DNA of 59,045 nucleotides from NCBI GenBank assembly GCA_030066855.1, contig JASJAU010000040.1, positions 1 through 59,045 on the forward strand, written 5' to 3'. Below, piece by piece: positions 11,866 through 22,453 of the stretch (its first letter is position 1; every line of letters starts with the position of its first letter). This DNA comes from Paracoccaceae bacterium. GTDB taxonomy: Bacteria; Pseudomonadota; Alphaproteobacteria; Rhodobacterales; Rhodobacteraceae. The notes beneath the pieces were generated by a model, which saw only the letters and a program-made list of their open reading frames with translations, made no database searches and had not been told where the DNA came from. The translations under genes and the position numbers were made by a program.

Positions 11866-12269
11866 GTGATCCGACGAACCCTTTCGAGGCCATGATGGCC
11901 ATGGGCCAGGAATGGGCCAAGGCGGTGAACCCCGCGCTTGAATCCTTCACGCCCAAGGGGTTCGAGGCGTTGGTCCCCACCATGCCGCGTGACATGATGG
12001 AAACCGTTATGGGCAAGACTTTCAACCCCGAGGGTCTTGACGCGAAAACGAAACTTCTCCTGACCCTCGGCGCGCTGACCATTCTCGGCGCGCAGGCCGA
12101 GGCGCAGATCCGCATGACGGTCCGCCACGCGCTCGAGGCAGGCGCGACGAAACAGGAAATCGCCGAAACCATCGCCCTCGTCGGCGTCTTTGGCGGCATC
12201 CCGGCCATGACCAAGGCGATGGAGCTCGCCAGTTCGGTTATGGACGATGAACCGGAGGAAGAGGAATGA
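11862..12269 (+). CDS. Carboxymuconolactone decarboxylase-like protein in the nuo operon
   Basis: This 135-residue all-helical protein resembles the carboxymuconolactone decarboxylase/AhpD superfamily across about residues 55-125 ([40 protein letters not shown]). It has no cysteine at all, so the CxxC of the peroxidase-type members is absent, as in true decarboxylase-like members. The ATG overlaps the nuoI stop and the stop overlaps the nuoJ ATG, so it is coupled on both sides. The C-terminus is acidic (DDEPEEEE). An enzymatic role is unproven; a structural or assembly role in complex I is inference. Confidence 0.8.
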   Translation: MSDPTNPFEAMMAMGQEWAKAVNPALESFTPKGFEALVPTMPRDMMETVMGKTFNPEGLDAKTKLLLTLGALTILGAQAEAQIRMTVRHALEAGATKQEIAETIALVGVFGGIPAMTKAMELASSVMDDEPEEEE

Positions 12270-12880
12270 CCCCGACCGTTCTGGCCTTTTACCTCTTCGC
12301 AATCTCCTGCGTTGCCGGCGGCCTTTTCACCGTTGTGTCGCGGAACCCGGTCCATTCGGTCCTATGGCTGATCCTGTCTTTCCTCTCGGCGGCGGGCCTT
12401 TTCGTTCTCCTCGGTGCCGAGTTCGTCGCCATGCTGCTCATCATCGTTTACGTCGGCGCGGTCGCGGTGCTGTTCCTCTTCGTCGTGATGATGCTCGACG
12501 TGGACTTTGCCGAGCTCAAAGCTGAGATGGCCCGCTACATGCCGCTGGCGCTCTTGATCGGCGTCGTCATCCTGATGCAGCTCGCCATCGCGCTGGGCGT
12601 CTGGACGACCGCCGAGGGCGTCGAGATCGCCGCGCGCCCTGATGCGGTGGCCGACGGCGGACGCCACAACACCGACGCGCTCGGTCTTATCCTTTATGAT
12701 AAATACTTCCTTCTGTTCCAGCTTGCGGGTTTGATCCTGCTCGTCGCGATGATCGGGGCAATCGTTCTGACGCTGCGCCACCGGGTCGACATCAAGCGGC
12801 AGGACATCCTCCAGCAGATGTACCGCGACCCGAACGAGTCGCTGGTGATGAAGGACGTGAAACCGGGGCAGGGGCTCTGA
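12266..12880 (+). CDS. nuoJ: NADH-quinone oxidoreductase subunit J
   Basis: This 204-residue ND6-type membrane subunit has five membrane helices. The conserved third helix with its pi-bulge region is seen in [25 protein letters not shown]. The C-terminal tail is polar. The start overlaps the preceding CMD-like gene by ATGA. The next gene begins 5 bases after the stop, and nuoK follows two frames later. Confidence 0.98.
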   Translation: MTPTVLAFYLFAISCVAGGLFTVVSRNPVHSVLWLILSFLSAAGLFVLLGAEFVAMLLIIVYVGAVAVLFLFVVMMLDVDFAELKAEMARYMPLALLIGVVILMQLAIALGVWTTAEGVEIAARPDAVADGGRHNTDALGLILYDKYFLLFQLAGLILLVAMIGAIVLTLRHRVDIKRQDILQQMYRDPNESLVMKDVKPGQGL

Positions 12881-12884
12881 CGGC

Positions 12885-13676
12885 ATGGCCAGGAAAAGCA
12901 CAGGCGTGCTTGGCGCGATGGGCAATCTCTGGCGCTGGACCATATGGGGTCTGGCGGCGGTCTTGGTGATCGCGATTGGCATAAACTTCGTCGGCGAGGA
13001 CGCCGAGGAGGTGGCCGTCGCCACGCCCGAACCCGCACCGGTGGAAGAGGCGCCCGCGCCCGAACCAGAAGCCGAAGTGGAGCCCGAGCCGGAGGCCGAG
13101 ACCGCAGAGGTTCCCACCGACGACCCGGAGCTCGTCCTGCGGAACGCTATTGAGGGCGCCGTCGAGGCGGCCGAAGAGCAGGTCCAGGAACGGGTCGACG
13201 AACTCGCGACCGAGGTCGAGGAGGAGGTCGACGAGCTGGCCGAAGAGGTCCGCGAGGCCGCCAACGAACTGCAGTCGCGGCTAGACGAGGCGATGGGCGC
13301 GGGTGATGACGAGCGCGCCGCCGATCCGGGCCCGGCGGAGTCCGACGCCGACGAGGCCATCACCGAAATGGCGGCGGAGCCGGACGCGCCATCGCTCTTC
13401 GACACGCTCGCGCCAATTCAGATCCCCGGCGACGAGGCGAGCTATGAGCTTCTGAACGCTTTCCGCCGCGATGACGGCAAGATCGAGATCACAACTTCTC
13501 GCACCCTGGGCGAAGAAATCACCCAGACCATCCGCCTCGTCACCTGCGCGCCGCTTGCGGTCGGCACCATCGCCGAGGGCGACGGCGCCCGGAACGACGC
13601 GCCCGAGATGGAGCGCATCCCCCTCGGCACCGCCTCCGCGACGCTGGCGGCCATGGCCTGCGGGGCGTTCCGATGA
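12885..13676 (+). CDS. Acidic membrane-anchored coiled-coil protein, nuoJ-nuoK interval
   Basis: This 263-residue protein has one membrane segment (about residues 13-33), a Pro/Glu-rich linker (about 45-85) and a strongly acidic predicted coiled coil (about 85-140, with repeated Glu/Val/Leu heptads such as [14 protein letters not shown]). A C-terminal domain (about 165-263) has two cysteines near residues 223 and 259. The orientation suggests the linker and C-terminal domain are periplasmic. I recognise no family. It starts 5 bases after nuoJ and its stop overlaps the ATG of the 44-codon ORF. A scaffold role is inference only. Confidence 0.75.
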   Translation: MARKSTGVLGAMGNLWRWTIWGLAAVLVIAIGINFVGEDAEEVAVATPEPAPVEEAPAPEPEAEVEPEPEAETAEVPTDDPELVLRNAIEGAVEAAEEQVQERVDELATEVEEEVDELAEEVREAANELQSRLDEAMGAGDDERAADPGPAESDADEAITEMAAEPDAPSLFDTLAPIQIPGDEASYELLNAFRRDDGKIEITTSRTLGEEITQTIRLVTCAPLAVGTIAEGDGARNDAPEMERIPLGTASATLAAMACGAFR

Positions 13677-13807
13677 GCATAGGCGCGGAAATCGGGATTG
13701 CCGCGGGCATCGCCGTTGCTGTGTACGTTGCGTTCAGCCAGGCCACTGCGTTTCCGCATTTGCCCGAGCCGGCTGGCCAAAAGACTCCGTTCGTGAGGGA
13801 CCAATGA
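13673..13807 (+). CDS. 44-residue membrane ORF coupled to nuoK
   Basis: This short frame starts with an ATG that overlaps the stop of the preceding gene (ATGA at 13673-13676). It ends with a TGA that overlaps the nuoK ATG (ATGA at 13804-13807). The predicted product has one hydrophobic helix (about residues 5-21, [15 protein letters not shown]) and a short polar tail. The exact fit between two genes, with 4-base overlaps on both sides, argues for real translation. No homologue is recognised, and it is shorter than most gene callers report. Confidence 0.65.
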   Translation: MSIGAEIGIAAGIAVAVYVAFSQATAFPHLPEPAGQKTPFVRDQ

Positions 13808-14109
13808 TCGGACTGGAACACTACCTGACTGTGGCGGCGACTCTGTTCGTCATCGGCATCTTCGGCATATTCCTGAACCGGAAGAACGTCATCATTCTGC
13901 TTATGTCGATCGAACTGATGCTTCTGGCGGTGAACATCAACCTCGTCGCCTTTTCCGCCTATCTCGCGGACCTCACCGGTCAGGTCTTTACGCTATTCGT
14001 TCTCACGGTCGCGGCTGCGGAGGCGGCCATCGGCCTTGCCATCCTCGTCTGCTTCTTCCGCAATCGCGGCACCATCGACGTCGAAGACGTCAACGTGATG
14101 AAGGGGTAG
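13804..14109 (+). CDS. nuoK: NADH-quinone oxidoreductase subunit K
   Basis: This 101-residue ND4L-type subunit has three membrane helices. The two membrane glutamates of the proton path are seen in [11 protein letters not shown] and [11 protein letters not shown]. Its ATG overlaps the stop of the 44-codon ORF, and an upstream GTGAGGGA sequence could act as ribosome-binding site. nuoL starts 7 bases after the stop, behind AGGGGCG. Confidence 0.98.
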   Translation: MIGLEHYLTVAATLFVIGIFGIFLNRKNVIILLMSIELMLLAVNINLVAFSAYLADLTGQVFTLFVLTVAAAEAAIGLAILVCFFRNRGTIDVEDVNVMKG

Positions 14110-14115
14110 GGGCGC

Positions 14116-16227
14116 ATGGAAACGATAATCCTCTTCGCCCCCCTCATTGGCGCGCTCGTCTGCGGTTTCGGCTGGAGGATCATGGGCGAAGCGGCGGCGC
14201 AATGGACTGCCACCAGCCTGCTGTTTCTTGCCGCTTTCCTGTCCTGGATCATCTTCCTGACTTTCGATCCCTTCGCGCATGAGAACGGCGTCTACACCGT
14301 CCAAGTCCTGCGCTGGATCGAGTCGGGCACGCTGGCGACCGACTGGGCGATCCGCATGGACCGCCTCACGGCGATCATGCTCGTGGTCATCACCACGGTC
14401 TCGGCGCTCGTCCATCTCTACAGCTTCGGCTACATGGCGCATGACGAGAACTTCCGCGAGGGCGAGAGCTACCGCCCCCGCTTCTTCGCCTATCTGTCGT
14501 TCTTCACCTTCGCCATGCTCATGCTGGTGACCGCCGACAACCTCGTTCAGATGTTCTTCGGATGGGAGGGCGTCGGCCTCGCCTCCTACCTCCTGATCGG
14601 GTTCTATTTCCGCAAACCCTCAGCCAACGCCGCCGCGATCAAGGCTTTCGTCGTCAACCGGGTCGGCGATTTCGGCTTCGCGCTCGGGATCATGGCGATC
14701 TTCTTCATGGTCGACTCGATCAATTTCTCCGACATCTTCGCCGCCGCGCCGGAACTGGCCGAGCAGGAGATCACCTTCCTCTGGACCTCGTGGAATGCGA
14801 TCGAGCTGATCTGCTTCCTCTTGTTCGTCGGCGCGATGGGGAAATCGGCGCAGCTTCTCCTCCACACCTGGCTTCCGGACGCGATGGAGGGCCCGACGCC
14901 CGTCTCCGCGCTCATCCATGCGGCCACGATGGTCACCGCAGGCGTGTTCCTCGTCTGCCGCATGTCGCCCTTGATGGAATTCGCCGACTGGACCACCAAC
15001 TTCATCGTCGTGATCGGCGCCGCGACAGCCTTCTTCGCCGCAACCGTCGGTCTCGTTCAGAACGACATCAAGCGCGTCATTGCCTATTCGACCTGCTCGC
15101 AACTCGGCTACATGTTCGTGGCGGCCGGCGTCGGCGTCTACTCGGTCGCGATGTTCCACCTCTTCACCCACGCCTTCTTCAAGGCGATGCTCTTTCTGGG
15201 CGCAGGGTCGGTCATCCACGGGATGCACCACGAGCAGGACATGCGGAACTACGGCGGGCTGAAAGACAAGCTGCCCTACACCTTCTGGGCTATGATGATC
15301 GGGACGCTCGCGATTACAGGCGTGGGCATTCCGCTTCTTTATCTCGGCTTCCCGGTCGGCTTCGCCGGCTTCGTCTCAAAGGACGCCATCATCGAAAGCG
15401 CCTACGCGGGCGGCACCCAGGTCGCGGGTCTCGCCTTCTGGATGCTCGTCATCGCCGCGCTCTTTACGAGTTTCTATTCCTGGCGGCTGATGTTCCTAAC
15501 CTTCTATGGCGAGTCGCGCGGCGACAAGCACACCCATGAGCACGCGCATGAGAGCCCCCGCACCATGCTCGCGCCCCTCGGCGTTCTCGCGGTCGGCGCG
15601 ATCTTTGCGGGCATGGTCTGGTACAAGCCATTCTTTGGGGATCACCACGCGGTCGAGGATTGGTTCGGCATCGCCAAGCACGAGAAGGAGGCGTCGCTTG
15701 TTCTGCCCGGCGCGGCCTTCGCGGCGACCGAGAGCGACGACCATTCTGAGGATAAGGGCCCGGCGCCGGAGCCGGGGCAGGGCGCGATCTACATGTCGCC
15801 CGACAACCATGTTCTGGACGACGCGCACCACGTGCCGACCTGGGTCAAGCTTTCGCCCTTCGTCGCGATGCTGATCGGCTTCTTCACCGCATTCCAATTC
15901 TACATCCGGCGGCCCGAACTGCCCGGCAAACTCGCCGCGAACCAGCGGCCTCTCTACCTCTTCCTGCTGAACAAGTGGTACTTCGACGAAATCTTCGACT
16001 TCCTCTTCGTCCGTCCCGCGATGTGGCTTGGCCGATTCCTGTGGAAGCGTGGGGACGGCAACGTGATCGACGGCGGGATCAACGGTCTTGCCATGGGGAT
16101 CATTCCCTTCTTCACCCGCCTCGCGGGACGCGCGCAGTCCGGCTACATCTTTACCTACGCCTTCTGGATGGTCATCGGGATCGGCTTCCTGATCACCTGG
16201 ATGTCGATCACGGGAGGGGCTGAGTAA
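14116..16227 (+). CDS. nuoL: NADH-quinone oxidoreductase subunit L
   Basis: This 703-residue distal proton-pumping subunit is of the Mrp antiporter type and has the long lateral helix at its C-terminus. The conserved [15 protein letters not shown] and [24 protein letters not shown] motifs hold the key glutamate and lysine/histidine residues. The loop near residues 470-480 is rich in histidine (HTHEHAHE), as is a second loop near residue 570; both are family variation. The stop overlaps the nuoM start in TAATG. Confidence 0.99.
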   Translation: METIILFAPLIGALVCGFGWRIMGEAAAQWTATSLLFLAAFLSWIIFLTFDPFAHENGVYTVQVLRWIESGTLATDWAIRMDRLTAIMLVVITTVSALVHLYSFGYMAHDENFREGESYRPRFFAYLSFFTFAMLMLVTADNLVQMFFGWEGVGLASYLLIGFYFRKPSANAAAIKAFVVNRVGDFGFALGIMAIFFMVDSINFSDIFAAAPELAEQEITFLWTSWNAIELICFLLFVGAMGKSAQLLLHTWLPDAMEGPTPVSALIHAATMVTAGVFLVCRMSPLMEFADWTTNFIVVIGAATAFFAATVGLVQNDIKRVIAYSTCSQLGYMFVAAGVGVYSVAMFHLFTHAFFKAMLFLGAGSVIHGMHHEQDMRNYGGLKDKLPYTFWAMMIGTLAITGVGIPLLYLGFPVGFAGFVSKDAIIESAYAGGTQVAGLAFWMLVIAALFTSFYSWRLMFLTFYGESRGDKHTHEHAHESPRTMLAPLGVLAVGAIFAGMVWYKPFFGDHHAVEDWFGIAKHEKEASLVLPGAAFAATESDDHSEDKGPAPEPGQGAIYMSPDNHVLDDAHHVPTWVKLSPFVAMLIGFFTAFQFYIRRPELPGKLAANQRPLYLFLLNKWYFDEIFDFLFVRPAMWLGRFLWKRGDGNVIDGGINGLAMGIIPFFTRLAGRAQSGYIFTYAFWMVIGIGFLITWMSITGGAE

Positions 16228-17786
16228 TGGTGCTCGACAACCTCCTCTCGATTGTCACTTTCATCCCGCTGATCGCGGCGGCGATCATGGCGCTGCTCTT
16301 GCGCGGCGAGGACGAGGCGGCGCAGAAAAACGCCAAATGGCTGGCGCTCGCTGCCACTTCGGCCACCTTCCTGGCCTCGCTTTTTGTCCTGACCGGCTTC
16401 GATGCCTCGAACCCGGATTTCCAGTTCGTCGAGGAGCGGGAGTGGATTCTCGGGCTCACCTACAAGATGGGCGTCGACGGGATCAGCGTGCTTTTCGTGA
16501 TGCTCACGACCTTCCTGATGCCGATCGTCATCCTGGCCTGCTGGGATGTGACCCACCGGATCAAGGAATACATGATCGCGTTTCTGGTGCTTGAAACGCT
16601 GATGCTCGGCGTCTTCACGGCGCTGGATCTGGTGCTCTTTTACCTGTTCTTCGAGGGCGGACTGATCCCGATGTTCCTGATCATCGGCATCTGGGGCGGG
16701 AAGGAGCGGATCTACGCCTCGTTCAAGTTCTTCCTCTACACCTTCCTCGGCTCGGTCCTGATGCTCGTCGCCATGATCGCGATGTATGTCGACGCGGGCA
16801 CGACCGATATCCCGAGCCTTCTGAACCACACCTTTGCCCACGACACGCTGAGCATTGCGGGCGTACAGATCATCGGCGGGCTGCAAACGCTTCTCTGGAT
16901 CGCCTTCTTCGCCTCCTTCGCGGTGAAGATGCCCATGTGGCCGGTCCACACCTGGCTGCCAGACGCGCACGTGCAGGCGCCGACGGCAGGCTCGGTGGTG
17001 CTGGCGGCGATACTCCTGAAGATGGGCGGCTACGGCTTCCTGCGCTTCTCGCTGCCGATGTTCCCGGTCGCCTCGGACCTCCTTGCCGATTTCGTCCTCT
17101 GGCTCTCGGCCATAGCGATTGTCTACACCTCGCTCGTGGCGCTGATGCAGGAGGACATGAAGAAACTGATCGCCTATTCCTCCGTTGCCCACATGGGTTT
17201 CGTGACGGCGGGCATTTTCGCGGCGAACCAGCAGGGCGTGGATGGCGCGATATTCCAGATGATCAGCCACGGCTTCATCTCCGGCGCTCTCTTCCTCAGC
17301 GTCGGCGTGATCTACGATCGGATGCACACGCGTGAGATCGACGCCTATGGCGGTCTCGTGAACCGGATGCCGGCCTATGCGGCGGTCTTCATGCTCTTCA
17401 CCATGGCCAACGTGGGCCTCCCAGGCACCTCGGGCTTCGTGGGCGAGTTCCTGACGCTCATTGGCATGTTCCAGGCCAACACCTGGGTCGCCGCCGTGGC
17501 CGCGACCGGCGTGATCCTCTCGGCGGCCTACGCGCTGTGGCTCTACCGCCGGGTGGTGATGGGCGATCTGATCAAGGAAAGCCTGAAGTCCATCACCGAC
17601 ATGACGACGCGTGAGAGGGCAATCTTCGCGCCGCTGATCGTCATGACGATCCTCTTGGGCGTCTACCCGAGCCTTGTGACCGATATCATCGGCCCCTCCG
17701 TCGAAGCCCTCTTGGGCGATTACCAGACGGCAGTGGCCGATTTCGCGGCCGACACCATGGTCGCGTCGAACGAAGGGGGCAACTGA
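16227..17786 (+). CDS. nuoM: NADH-quinone oxidoreductase subunit M
   Basis: This 519-residue antiporter-type proton-pumping subunit has about fourteen membrane helices. Motifs include [16 protein letters not shown] with the conserved glutamate, [20 protein letters not shown] and [13 protein letters not shown]. The ATG at 16227 overlaps the nuoL stop. Its stop overlaps the nuoN ATG (TGATG), so L, M and N are translationally linked. Confidence 0.99.
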   Translation: MVLDNLLSIVTFIPLIAAAIMALLLRGEDEAAQKNAKWLALAATSATFLASLFVLTGFDASNPDFQFVEEREWILGLTYKMGVDGISVLFVMLTTFLMPIVILACWDVTHRIKEYMIAFLVLETLMLGVFTALDLVLFYLFFEGGLIPMFLIIGIWGGKERIYASFKFFLYTFLGSVLMLVAMIAMYVDAGTTDIPSLLNHTFAHDTLSIAGVQIIGGLQTLLWIAFFASFAVKMPMWPVHTWLPDAHVQAPTAGSVVLAAILLKMGGYGFLRFSLPMFPVASDLLADFVLWLSAIAIVYTSLVALMQEDMKKLIAYSSVAHMGFVTAGIFAANQQGVDGAIFQMISHGFISGALFLSVGVIYDRMHTREIDAYGGLVNRMPAYAAVFMLFTMANVGLPGTSGFVGEFLTLIGMFQANTWVAAVAATGVILSAAYALWLYRRVVMGDLIKESLKSITDMTTRERAIFAPLIVMTILLGVYPSLVTDIIGPSVEALLGDYQTAVADFAADTMVASNEGGN

Positions 17787-19222
17787 TGCAACCCGGCGAT
17801 CTCTCCGTCATCCTGCCTGAAATCGTCCTGTCGGTGTACGCGATGGGCGCGCTGCTGATCGGAGTCTACACGACCAAGGACAAGATGGCGCCCCTGATCC
17901 TCTGGATCACCGCCGCGCTTTTCGTCGCCTCGGCTTTCTGGATCGGCGCCCAGGGCGGCGGCACGGATACGGCCTTCGGCGGCATGTTCGTCGACGACGC
18001 CTTCGCGCGCTTCGCCAAGATCACGATCCTGCTTTCCGCCGCCGCTATTCTGGTGATGAGCGAGGGTTACATGACCCGCCGCGATCTCCTTCGGTTCGAG
18101 TACCCGATCCTGATCGCGCTCGCGGCTGTCGGCATGATGATGATGGTATCCGCAGGCGACCTGATCGCGCTCTATATGGGGCTCGAGCTCCAGTCCCTCT
18201 CGCTCTATGTCGTCGCTTCGCTTCGGCGCGATAGCGTGAAGTCGACCGAGGCGGGCCTGAAGTACTTCGTCCTTGGCGCGCTATCCTCAGGCCTCCTCCT
18301 TTACGGTGCCTCGCTGGTCTACGGGTTCACGGGCACAACAGCATTCGCCGGCATCATCGAGGCGGCTCAGGGCGAAACCTCTCTCGGCCTTCTTTTCGGC
18401 CTCGCCTTCGTGCTCGCGGGCCTCGCCTTCAAGGTCTCCGCCGCCCCCTTCCATATGTGGACTCCGGACGTCTATGAGGGCTCGCCGACGCCGGTCACCG
18501 CCTTCTTCGCGACGGCCCCGAAGGTCGCGGCGATGGGCCTCTTCGCTCGCGTGGTCCACGACGCCTTCGGGGGCGTTGTCGGCGACTGGCAGCAGATTCT
18601 CGCCTTCCTCTCGGTCGCATCCATGTTCCTCGGCGCCGTGGCCGCGATCGGGCAGACGAATATCAAACGCCTGATGGCCTATTCCTCGATCGCGCATATG
18701 GGCTACGCGCTCATGGGCCTGGCCGCGGGGTCGGCCTTCGGCGTGCAAGCCATGCTGGTCTACATGGCGATCTACGTCACCATGAACATCGGCACTTTCG
18801 CCTTCATCCTGGCGATGGAGAAGGACGGCCAGCCAGTTGTCGAGATCGCCGCGCTTAGCCAGTATTCCAGCCGCGACCCGCTGAAGGCGCTGGCGTTGTT
18901 GGTTCTGTTGTTCAGCCTCGCGGGCGTCCCGCCGCTCGTCGGCTTTTTCGGCAAGTACTACGTGCTTCTCGCAGCGGTCGAAGCCGGTCTGGTCTGGCTC
19001 GCGGTCGCGGGCGTTATCGCCAGCGTGATCGGCGCTTTCTATTACCTCCGCATCGTCTATCTGATGTATTTCGGCGCAGAGGAGTCTGAGCTCGATCAAG
19101 GGGCCTCTCCGGTTCTCTGGGGCGCGCTGGTCGGGTCCGCGGCCATCATGGTGCTGGGCGTCGCGAACCTCTTCGGCATCGAAGCGGCGGCGACGGCGGC
19201 GGCGGCGACGCTTGTCAATTAA
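17786..19222 (+). CDS. nuoN: NADH-quinone oxidoreductase subunit N
   Basis: This is a 478-residue antiporter-type proton-pumping subunit and the last gene of the operon. Conserved features include [16 protein letters not shown] with the membrane glutamate, [16 protein letters not shown], and [19 protein letters not shown]. The C-terminus ends in an alanine-rich helix. No clear terminator follows. birA starts 33 bases downstream, behind GGGAGG, so read-through into birA is likely. Confidence 0.99.
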   Translation: MQPGDLSVILPEIVLSVYAMGALLIGVYTTKDKMAPLILWITAALFVASAFWIGAQGGGTDTAFGGMFVDDAFARFAKITILLSAAAILVMSEGYMTRRDLLRFEYPILIALAAVGMMMMVSAGDLIALYMGLELQSLSLYVVASLRRDSVKSTEAGLKYFVLGALSSGLLLYGASLVYGFTGTTAFAGIIEAAQGETSLGLLFGLAFVLAGLAFKVSAAPFHMWTPDVYEGSPTPVTAFFATAPKVAAMGLFARVVHDAFGGVVGDWQQILAFLSVASMFLGAVAAIGQTNIKRLMAYSSIAHMGYALMGLAAGSAFGVQAMLVYMAIYVTMNIGTFAFILAMEKDGQPVVEIAALSQYSSRDPLKALALLVLLFSLAGVPPLVGFFGKYYVLLAAVEAGLVWLAVAGVIASVIGAFYYLRIVYLMYFGAEESELDQGASPVLWGALVGSAAIMVLGVANLFGIEAAATAAAATLVN

Positions 19223-19255
19223 GCTCACCAAATCAGGGGCTGCGGGAGGTGGCGA

Positions 19256-20005
19256 ATGACCGACCTCCTTCCCTGGCCCGGCGGCCATGGCCGCATTGTC
19301 CTGAGCGAGGTCGACAGCACCATGGCCGAGGCCGCCCGCCGCGCGCCCACGCTCGACCGCCCGACATGGATCATGGCGCTCCGCCAGACCACGCCCCGAG
19401 GCCGGCGTGGCCGGACCTGGAACGAGCCCAAGGGCAACTTCGCCGCCACGCTCGTCATGAAGCCCGGCGGCAATGCCGCCTCGGCCGCGCTCCGCTCGTT
19501 TCTCGCCGCGAATGCGCTCTTTGAGACCTTGGCGCTGCAAACAGAACGCGACGCGCTTGCCACCAAGTGGCCCAACGATGTCCTGTTGAACGGCGGCAAG
19601 GTCGCCGGCATCCTCCTCGAGAGCACGGGGCAGGGCGGCCGAATTGACTGGCTGTCAATCGGGATCGGCGTGAACCTTCGCGGCGTTCCGCGCCTGACCG
19701 AGGACAGCGGCTTCCCGCCGGTCAGCGTGGCGGGCGAGGGCGGCCACCCCATGCCCCGCGACGAGTTCCTGTCCTCCCTCGCCTCGAACATGGCGACCGA
19801 GGAGGCGCTGTTCCAACGATTCGGCTTCGGCCCGATCCGCGAGCGCTGGCTCGAGCACGCCGCCAAACTGGGCGAACAAATCACGGCACGGACCTCGCGC
19901 GGCGACCTCACCGGCATGTTCGAGACCGTCGATGAGGCGGGCCAGCTCGTCCTGACCACCGCAAAAGGCCGCGTCACCATCCCGGCGGCGGACGTCTATT
20001 TCTAA
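19256..20005 (+). CDS. birA: Biotin-[acetyl-CoA-carboxylase] ligase
   Basis: This enzyme attaches biotin to carrier proteins through biotinyl-AMP. At 249 residues it is the short class I type without the N-terminal repressor helix-turn-helix. The biotin/ATP loop is GRRGRTWNEPKGN, with the catalytic core at KWPNDVLLNGGKVAGILLE and GIGVNL. The C-terminal SH3-like domain ends in VTIPAADVYF. It lies between nuoN and coaX on the same strand, an arrangement I associate with Rhodobacteraceae. Confidence 0.95.
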   Translation: MTDLLPWPGGHGRIVLSEVDSTMAEAARRAPTLDRPTWIMALRQTTPRGRRGRTWNEPKGNFAATLVMKPGGNAASAALRSFLAANALFETLALQTERDALATKWPNDVLLNGGKVAGILLESTGQGGRIDWLSIGIGVNLRGVPRLTEDSGFPPVSVAGEGGHPMPRDEFLSSLASNMATEEALFQRFGFGPIRERWLEHAAKLGEQITARTSRGDLTGMFETVDEAGQLVLTTAKGRVTIPAADVYF

Positions 20006-20015
20006 GGATACGCGC

Positions 20016-20789
20016 ATGCTTCTTTGCATCGACTGCGGCAACACCAACACCGAGTTCGCGATCTGGGACGGGACTGATTTTCTCGCCACCTACCGCGCCT
20101 CGACCGAGCACCAGCGGACGGCCGATCAATATTACGTCTGGATCTCGACGCTCTTGGAGGCCAAGGGCCTGCCGATCGACATCGACGAGGTGATCGTCGC
20201 CTCGTCCGTGCCCCGGGTCGTCTTCAACCTACGCGTCCTCTCGGACCGCTACTTCAGCACGCGACCGATGGTCGTCGGCAAACCCGAGGTCAGCTTGCCG
20301 ACCCCGCCCCGCGTCGATCCCGGCGTGACGCCCGGTCCGGACCGCCTTGCCAACGCCGCCGGCACCTACGACCGCCACGGTGGCGATTGCGTGATCGTCG
20401 ACTTCGGGACCGCTACCAACTTCGATGTCGTAGATGAAGACGGCGCCTATGTCGGCGGCCCCATCGCGCCTGGCGTGAACCTCTCGCTCGAAGCGCTTCA
20501 TATGGGCGCCGCCGCGCTGCCCCATGTCGATGTCAGCCAACCCGAAAAGGTCATCGGCACCAACACGGTACAGTGCATTCAGTCAGGCGTCTTCTGGGGC
20601 TACATCGGCCTGATCGAGGGTCTGACGAAACGCATCAAGGACGAATACGGCAAGCCGATGAAAGTCATCGGCACCGGCGGCCTCGCGCCGTTGTTCGCGC
20701 AGGGCGCCGGGCTATTTGACGTCATCGAAGATGATCTGACGATGCACGGGCTCACCGTGATCCATCGGTTCAACAAGGAACACGCATGA
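20016..20789 (+). CDS. coaX: Type III pantothenate kinase
   Basis: This enzyme catalyses the first step of coenzyme A synthesis, the ATP-dependent phosphorylation of pantothenate. The 257-residue length is normal. The N-terminal phosphate-binding motif DCGNTNTEFAIWDG and the second phosphate motif VDFGTATNFDVV are clear, with PGPDRLANAAG and GGPIAPGVNLSLEAL between and after them. The fold is ASKHA type and forms a dimer. Its stop overlaps the rnj ATG. Confidence 0.96.
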   Translation: MLLCIDCGNTNTEFAIWDGTDFLATYRASTEHQRTADQYYVWISTLLEAKGLPIDIDEVIVASSVPRVVFNLRVLSDRYFSTRPMVVGKPEVSLPTPPRVDPGVTPGPDRLANAAGTYDRHGGDCVIVDFGTATNFDVVDEDGAYVGGPIAPGVNLSLEALHMGAAALPHVDVSQPEKVIGTNTVQCIQSGVFWGYIGLIEGLTKRIKDEYGKPMKVIGTGGLAPLFAQGAGLFDVIEDDLTMHGLTVIHRFNKEHA

Positions 20790-22453
20790 GCAAAGAGAGA
20801 CTGATTTACCTGCCCCTTGGCGGGGCGGGGGAAATCGGGATGAACGCCTATGTCTACGGCTGGGGCGCACCCGGAAAGGAACGCATGATCATAGTCGATC
20901 TGGGCGTGACCTTCCCGGACATGGAAAGCTCCCCCGGCGTCGATCTGATTTTCGCCGATGTCGAATGGCTGGAAGAGCGCGCGGATCGGATCGAAGGCGT
21001 CTTCATCACCCACGCGCACGAGGACCACGTCGGCGCGGTCGGCCACCTCTGGTCGCGGCTCCGCGCCCCGGTTTTTGCCCGGAAGTTCACCGCGCATCAC
21101 GCCACCCGCAAGCTCGAGGAGGCGGGGCAGGACCCGGCCAACGTCACCGTCGCCTCACCATGGCCTGAAACCACCAAGGCGGGGCCCTTCACCGTCGGTT
21201 TCGTTCCAATCAGCCACTCGATCCCGGAAAGCTCGGGCGTTGTGATTGACACGCCGGCGGGACGCATCGTCCATACCGGCGACTTCAAGATCGACCCGAC
21301 GCCGCTTGTGGGCGAGCCCTTCGATCCCGATCTCTGGCGGTCGATCGGCGAGAGCGGGGTGAAGGCGCTCGTCTGCGACTCCACCAACGTTTTCTCGCCC
21401 CATTCGGGGCGGTCCGAAGCCTCGCTCGCCGACCCGATCACCAGTCTCATTCAGGACGCGCCCGGCATGGTTGTCGCCACGACCTTCGCCTCCAACGTCG
21501 CTCGCGTGAAAACGCTGGCCGAAGCGGCGGAGGCGGCGGGGCGTTCCGTCTGCCTGATGGGCCGGGCAATGCGCCGGATGATCGAGGCGAGCGTGGCCAC
21601 CGGCGTCCTCACCGATTTCCCGAAGGTCGTGTCGCCCGAAGACGCGCTCGATCTTCCCCGCACGAACCTCATGCTGATCGTTACCGGCTCTCAGGGCGAG
21701 CGCCGCGCAGCCTCGGCCGCGCTCAGCCGGGGCAAGTACCTTGGCCATGAGATGAAAGAGGGCGATCTCTTCCTCTTCTCCTCCAAGACTATTCCCGGCA
21801 ATGAGAAGGGCGTGATCCGGGTGATGAATCTCTTATCCGAGATGGGGGTCGATGTCGTGGATGACAGTTCGGGCGACTATCACGTCTCCGGCCACGCCAA
21901 CCGGCCGGACCTCGCCGAAATGCACAAGCTCATCAATCCGCAGATGCTGATCCCGATGCATGGAGAGCACCGCCACCTGCGTGCCCATGTCGCGCTGGGG
22001 GAGGAGAGCGGGATTCCGGGCGTCGTTGCCCCCAACGGCTCGATGGTGGATTTGACCGGCGACCGCCCGGACGTTGTCGAATACGTTGAAGCCGGACGTA
22101 CATATCTCGATGGCGAAGTGCAGATTGGCGCGCTCGACGGCGTGGTCCGCAACCGCATCAGAATGGCGCTGAACGGCCACGTCATCGTCACCGCGATCAT
22201 TGAGGACGACGAGGCGCTGGGCGAGCCCTGGGTCGAGATCATGGGCCTGCCCGAAACCGGCAAATCCAAGGCGCCCCTCGTCGATGTGATGGAGGAGGAC
22301 CTGTCGCAGTTCCTGGGTCGTGCCAAACGCTCGACCCTCGCCGACGACGACGATTTGGAGAAAGAGCTGAAACGTATCGCCCGCCAGACGGCACAGGACG
22401 AGATCGGGAAGAAGCCCGAAGTCACGGTTGTAATCAGCCGCCTCACCCCATGA
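20786..22453 (+). CDS. rnj: Ribonuclease J
   Basis: This is a 555-residue metallo-beta-lactamase/beta-CASP ribonuclease with endo- and 5'-exonuclease activity in RNA turnover and rRNA maturation. Motif 2 is HAHEDH (H76, H78, D80, H81). Further metal ligands are in PISHSIPESSG and HTGDFKIDP. The beta-CASP region contains CDSTN and GSQGE, and GHANRPDL and MHGEHRHL follow. The C-terminal extension is charged. It overlaps coaX upstream (ATGA) and gph downstream (ATGA). Confidence 0.97.
   Translation: MSKERLIYLPLGGAGEIGMNAYVYGWGAPGKERMIIVDLGVTFPDMESSPGVDLIFADVEWLEERADRIEGVFITHAHEDHVGAVGHLWSRLRAPVFARKFTAHHATRKLEEAGQDPANVTVASPWPETTKAGPFTVGFVPISHSIPESSGVVIDTPAGRIVHTGDFKIDPTPLVGEPFDPDLWRSIGESGVKALVCDSTNVFSPHSGRSEASLADPITSLIQDAPGMVVATTFASNVARVKTLAEAAEAAGRSVCLMGRAMRRMIEASVATGVLTDFPKVVSPEDALDLPRTNLMLIVTGSQGERRAASAALSRGKYLGHEMKEGDLFLFSSKTIPGNEKGVIRVMNLLSEMGVDVVDDSSGDYHVSGHANRPDLAEMHKLINPQMLIPMHGEHRHLRAHVALGEESGIPGVVAPNGSMVDLTGDRPDVVEYVEAGRTYLDGEVQIGALDGVVRNRIRMALNGHVIVTAIIEDDEALGEPWVEIMGLPETGKSKAPLVDVMEEDLSQFLGRAKRSTLADDDDLEKELKRIARQTAQDEIGKKPEVTVVISRLTP

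Noticed and set aside
12362-19540. Long open frames on the strand opposite nuoJ to nuoN (up to about 400 codons)
   Set aside because: They are antisense shadows of GC-rich nuo genes, with no start signals and His/Asp/Arg/Gln-rich composition typical of reverse-frame artefacts.
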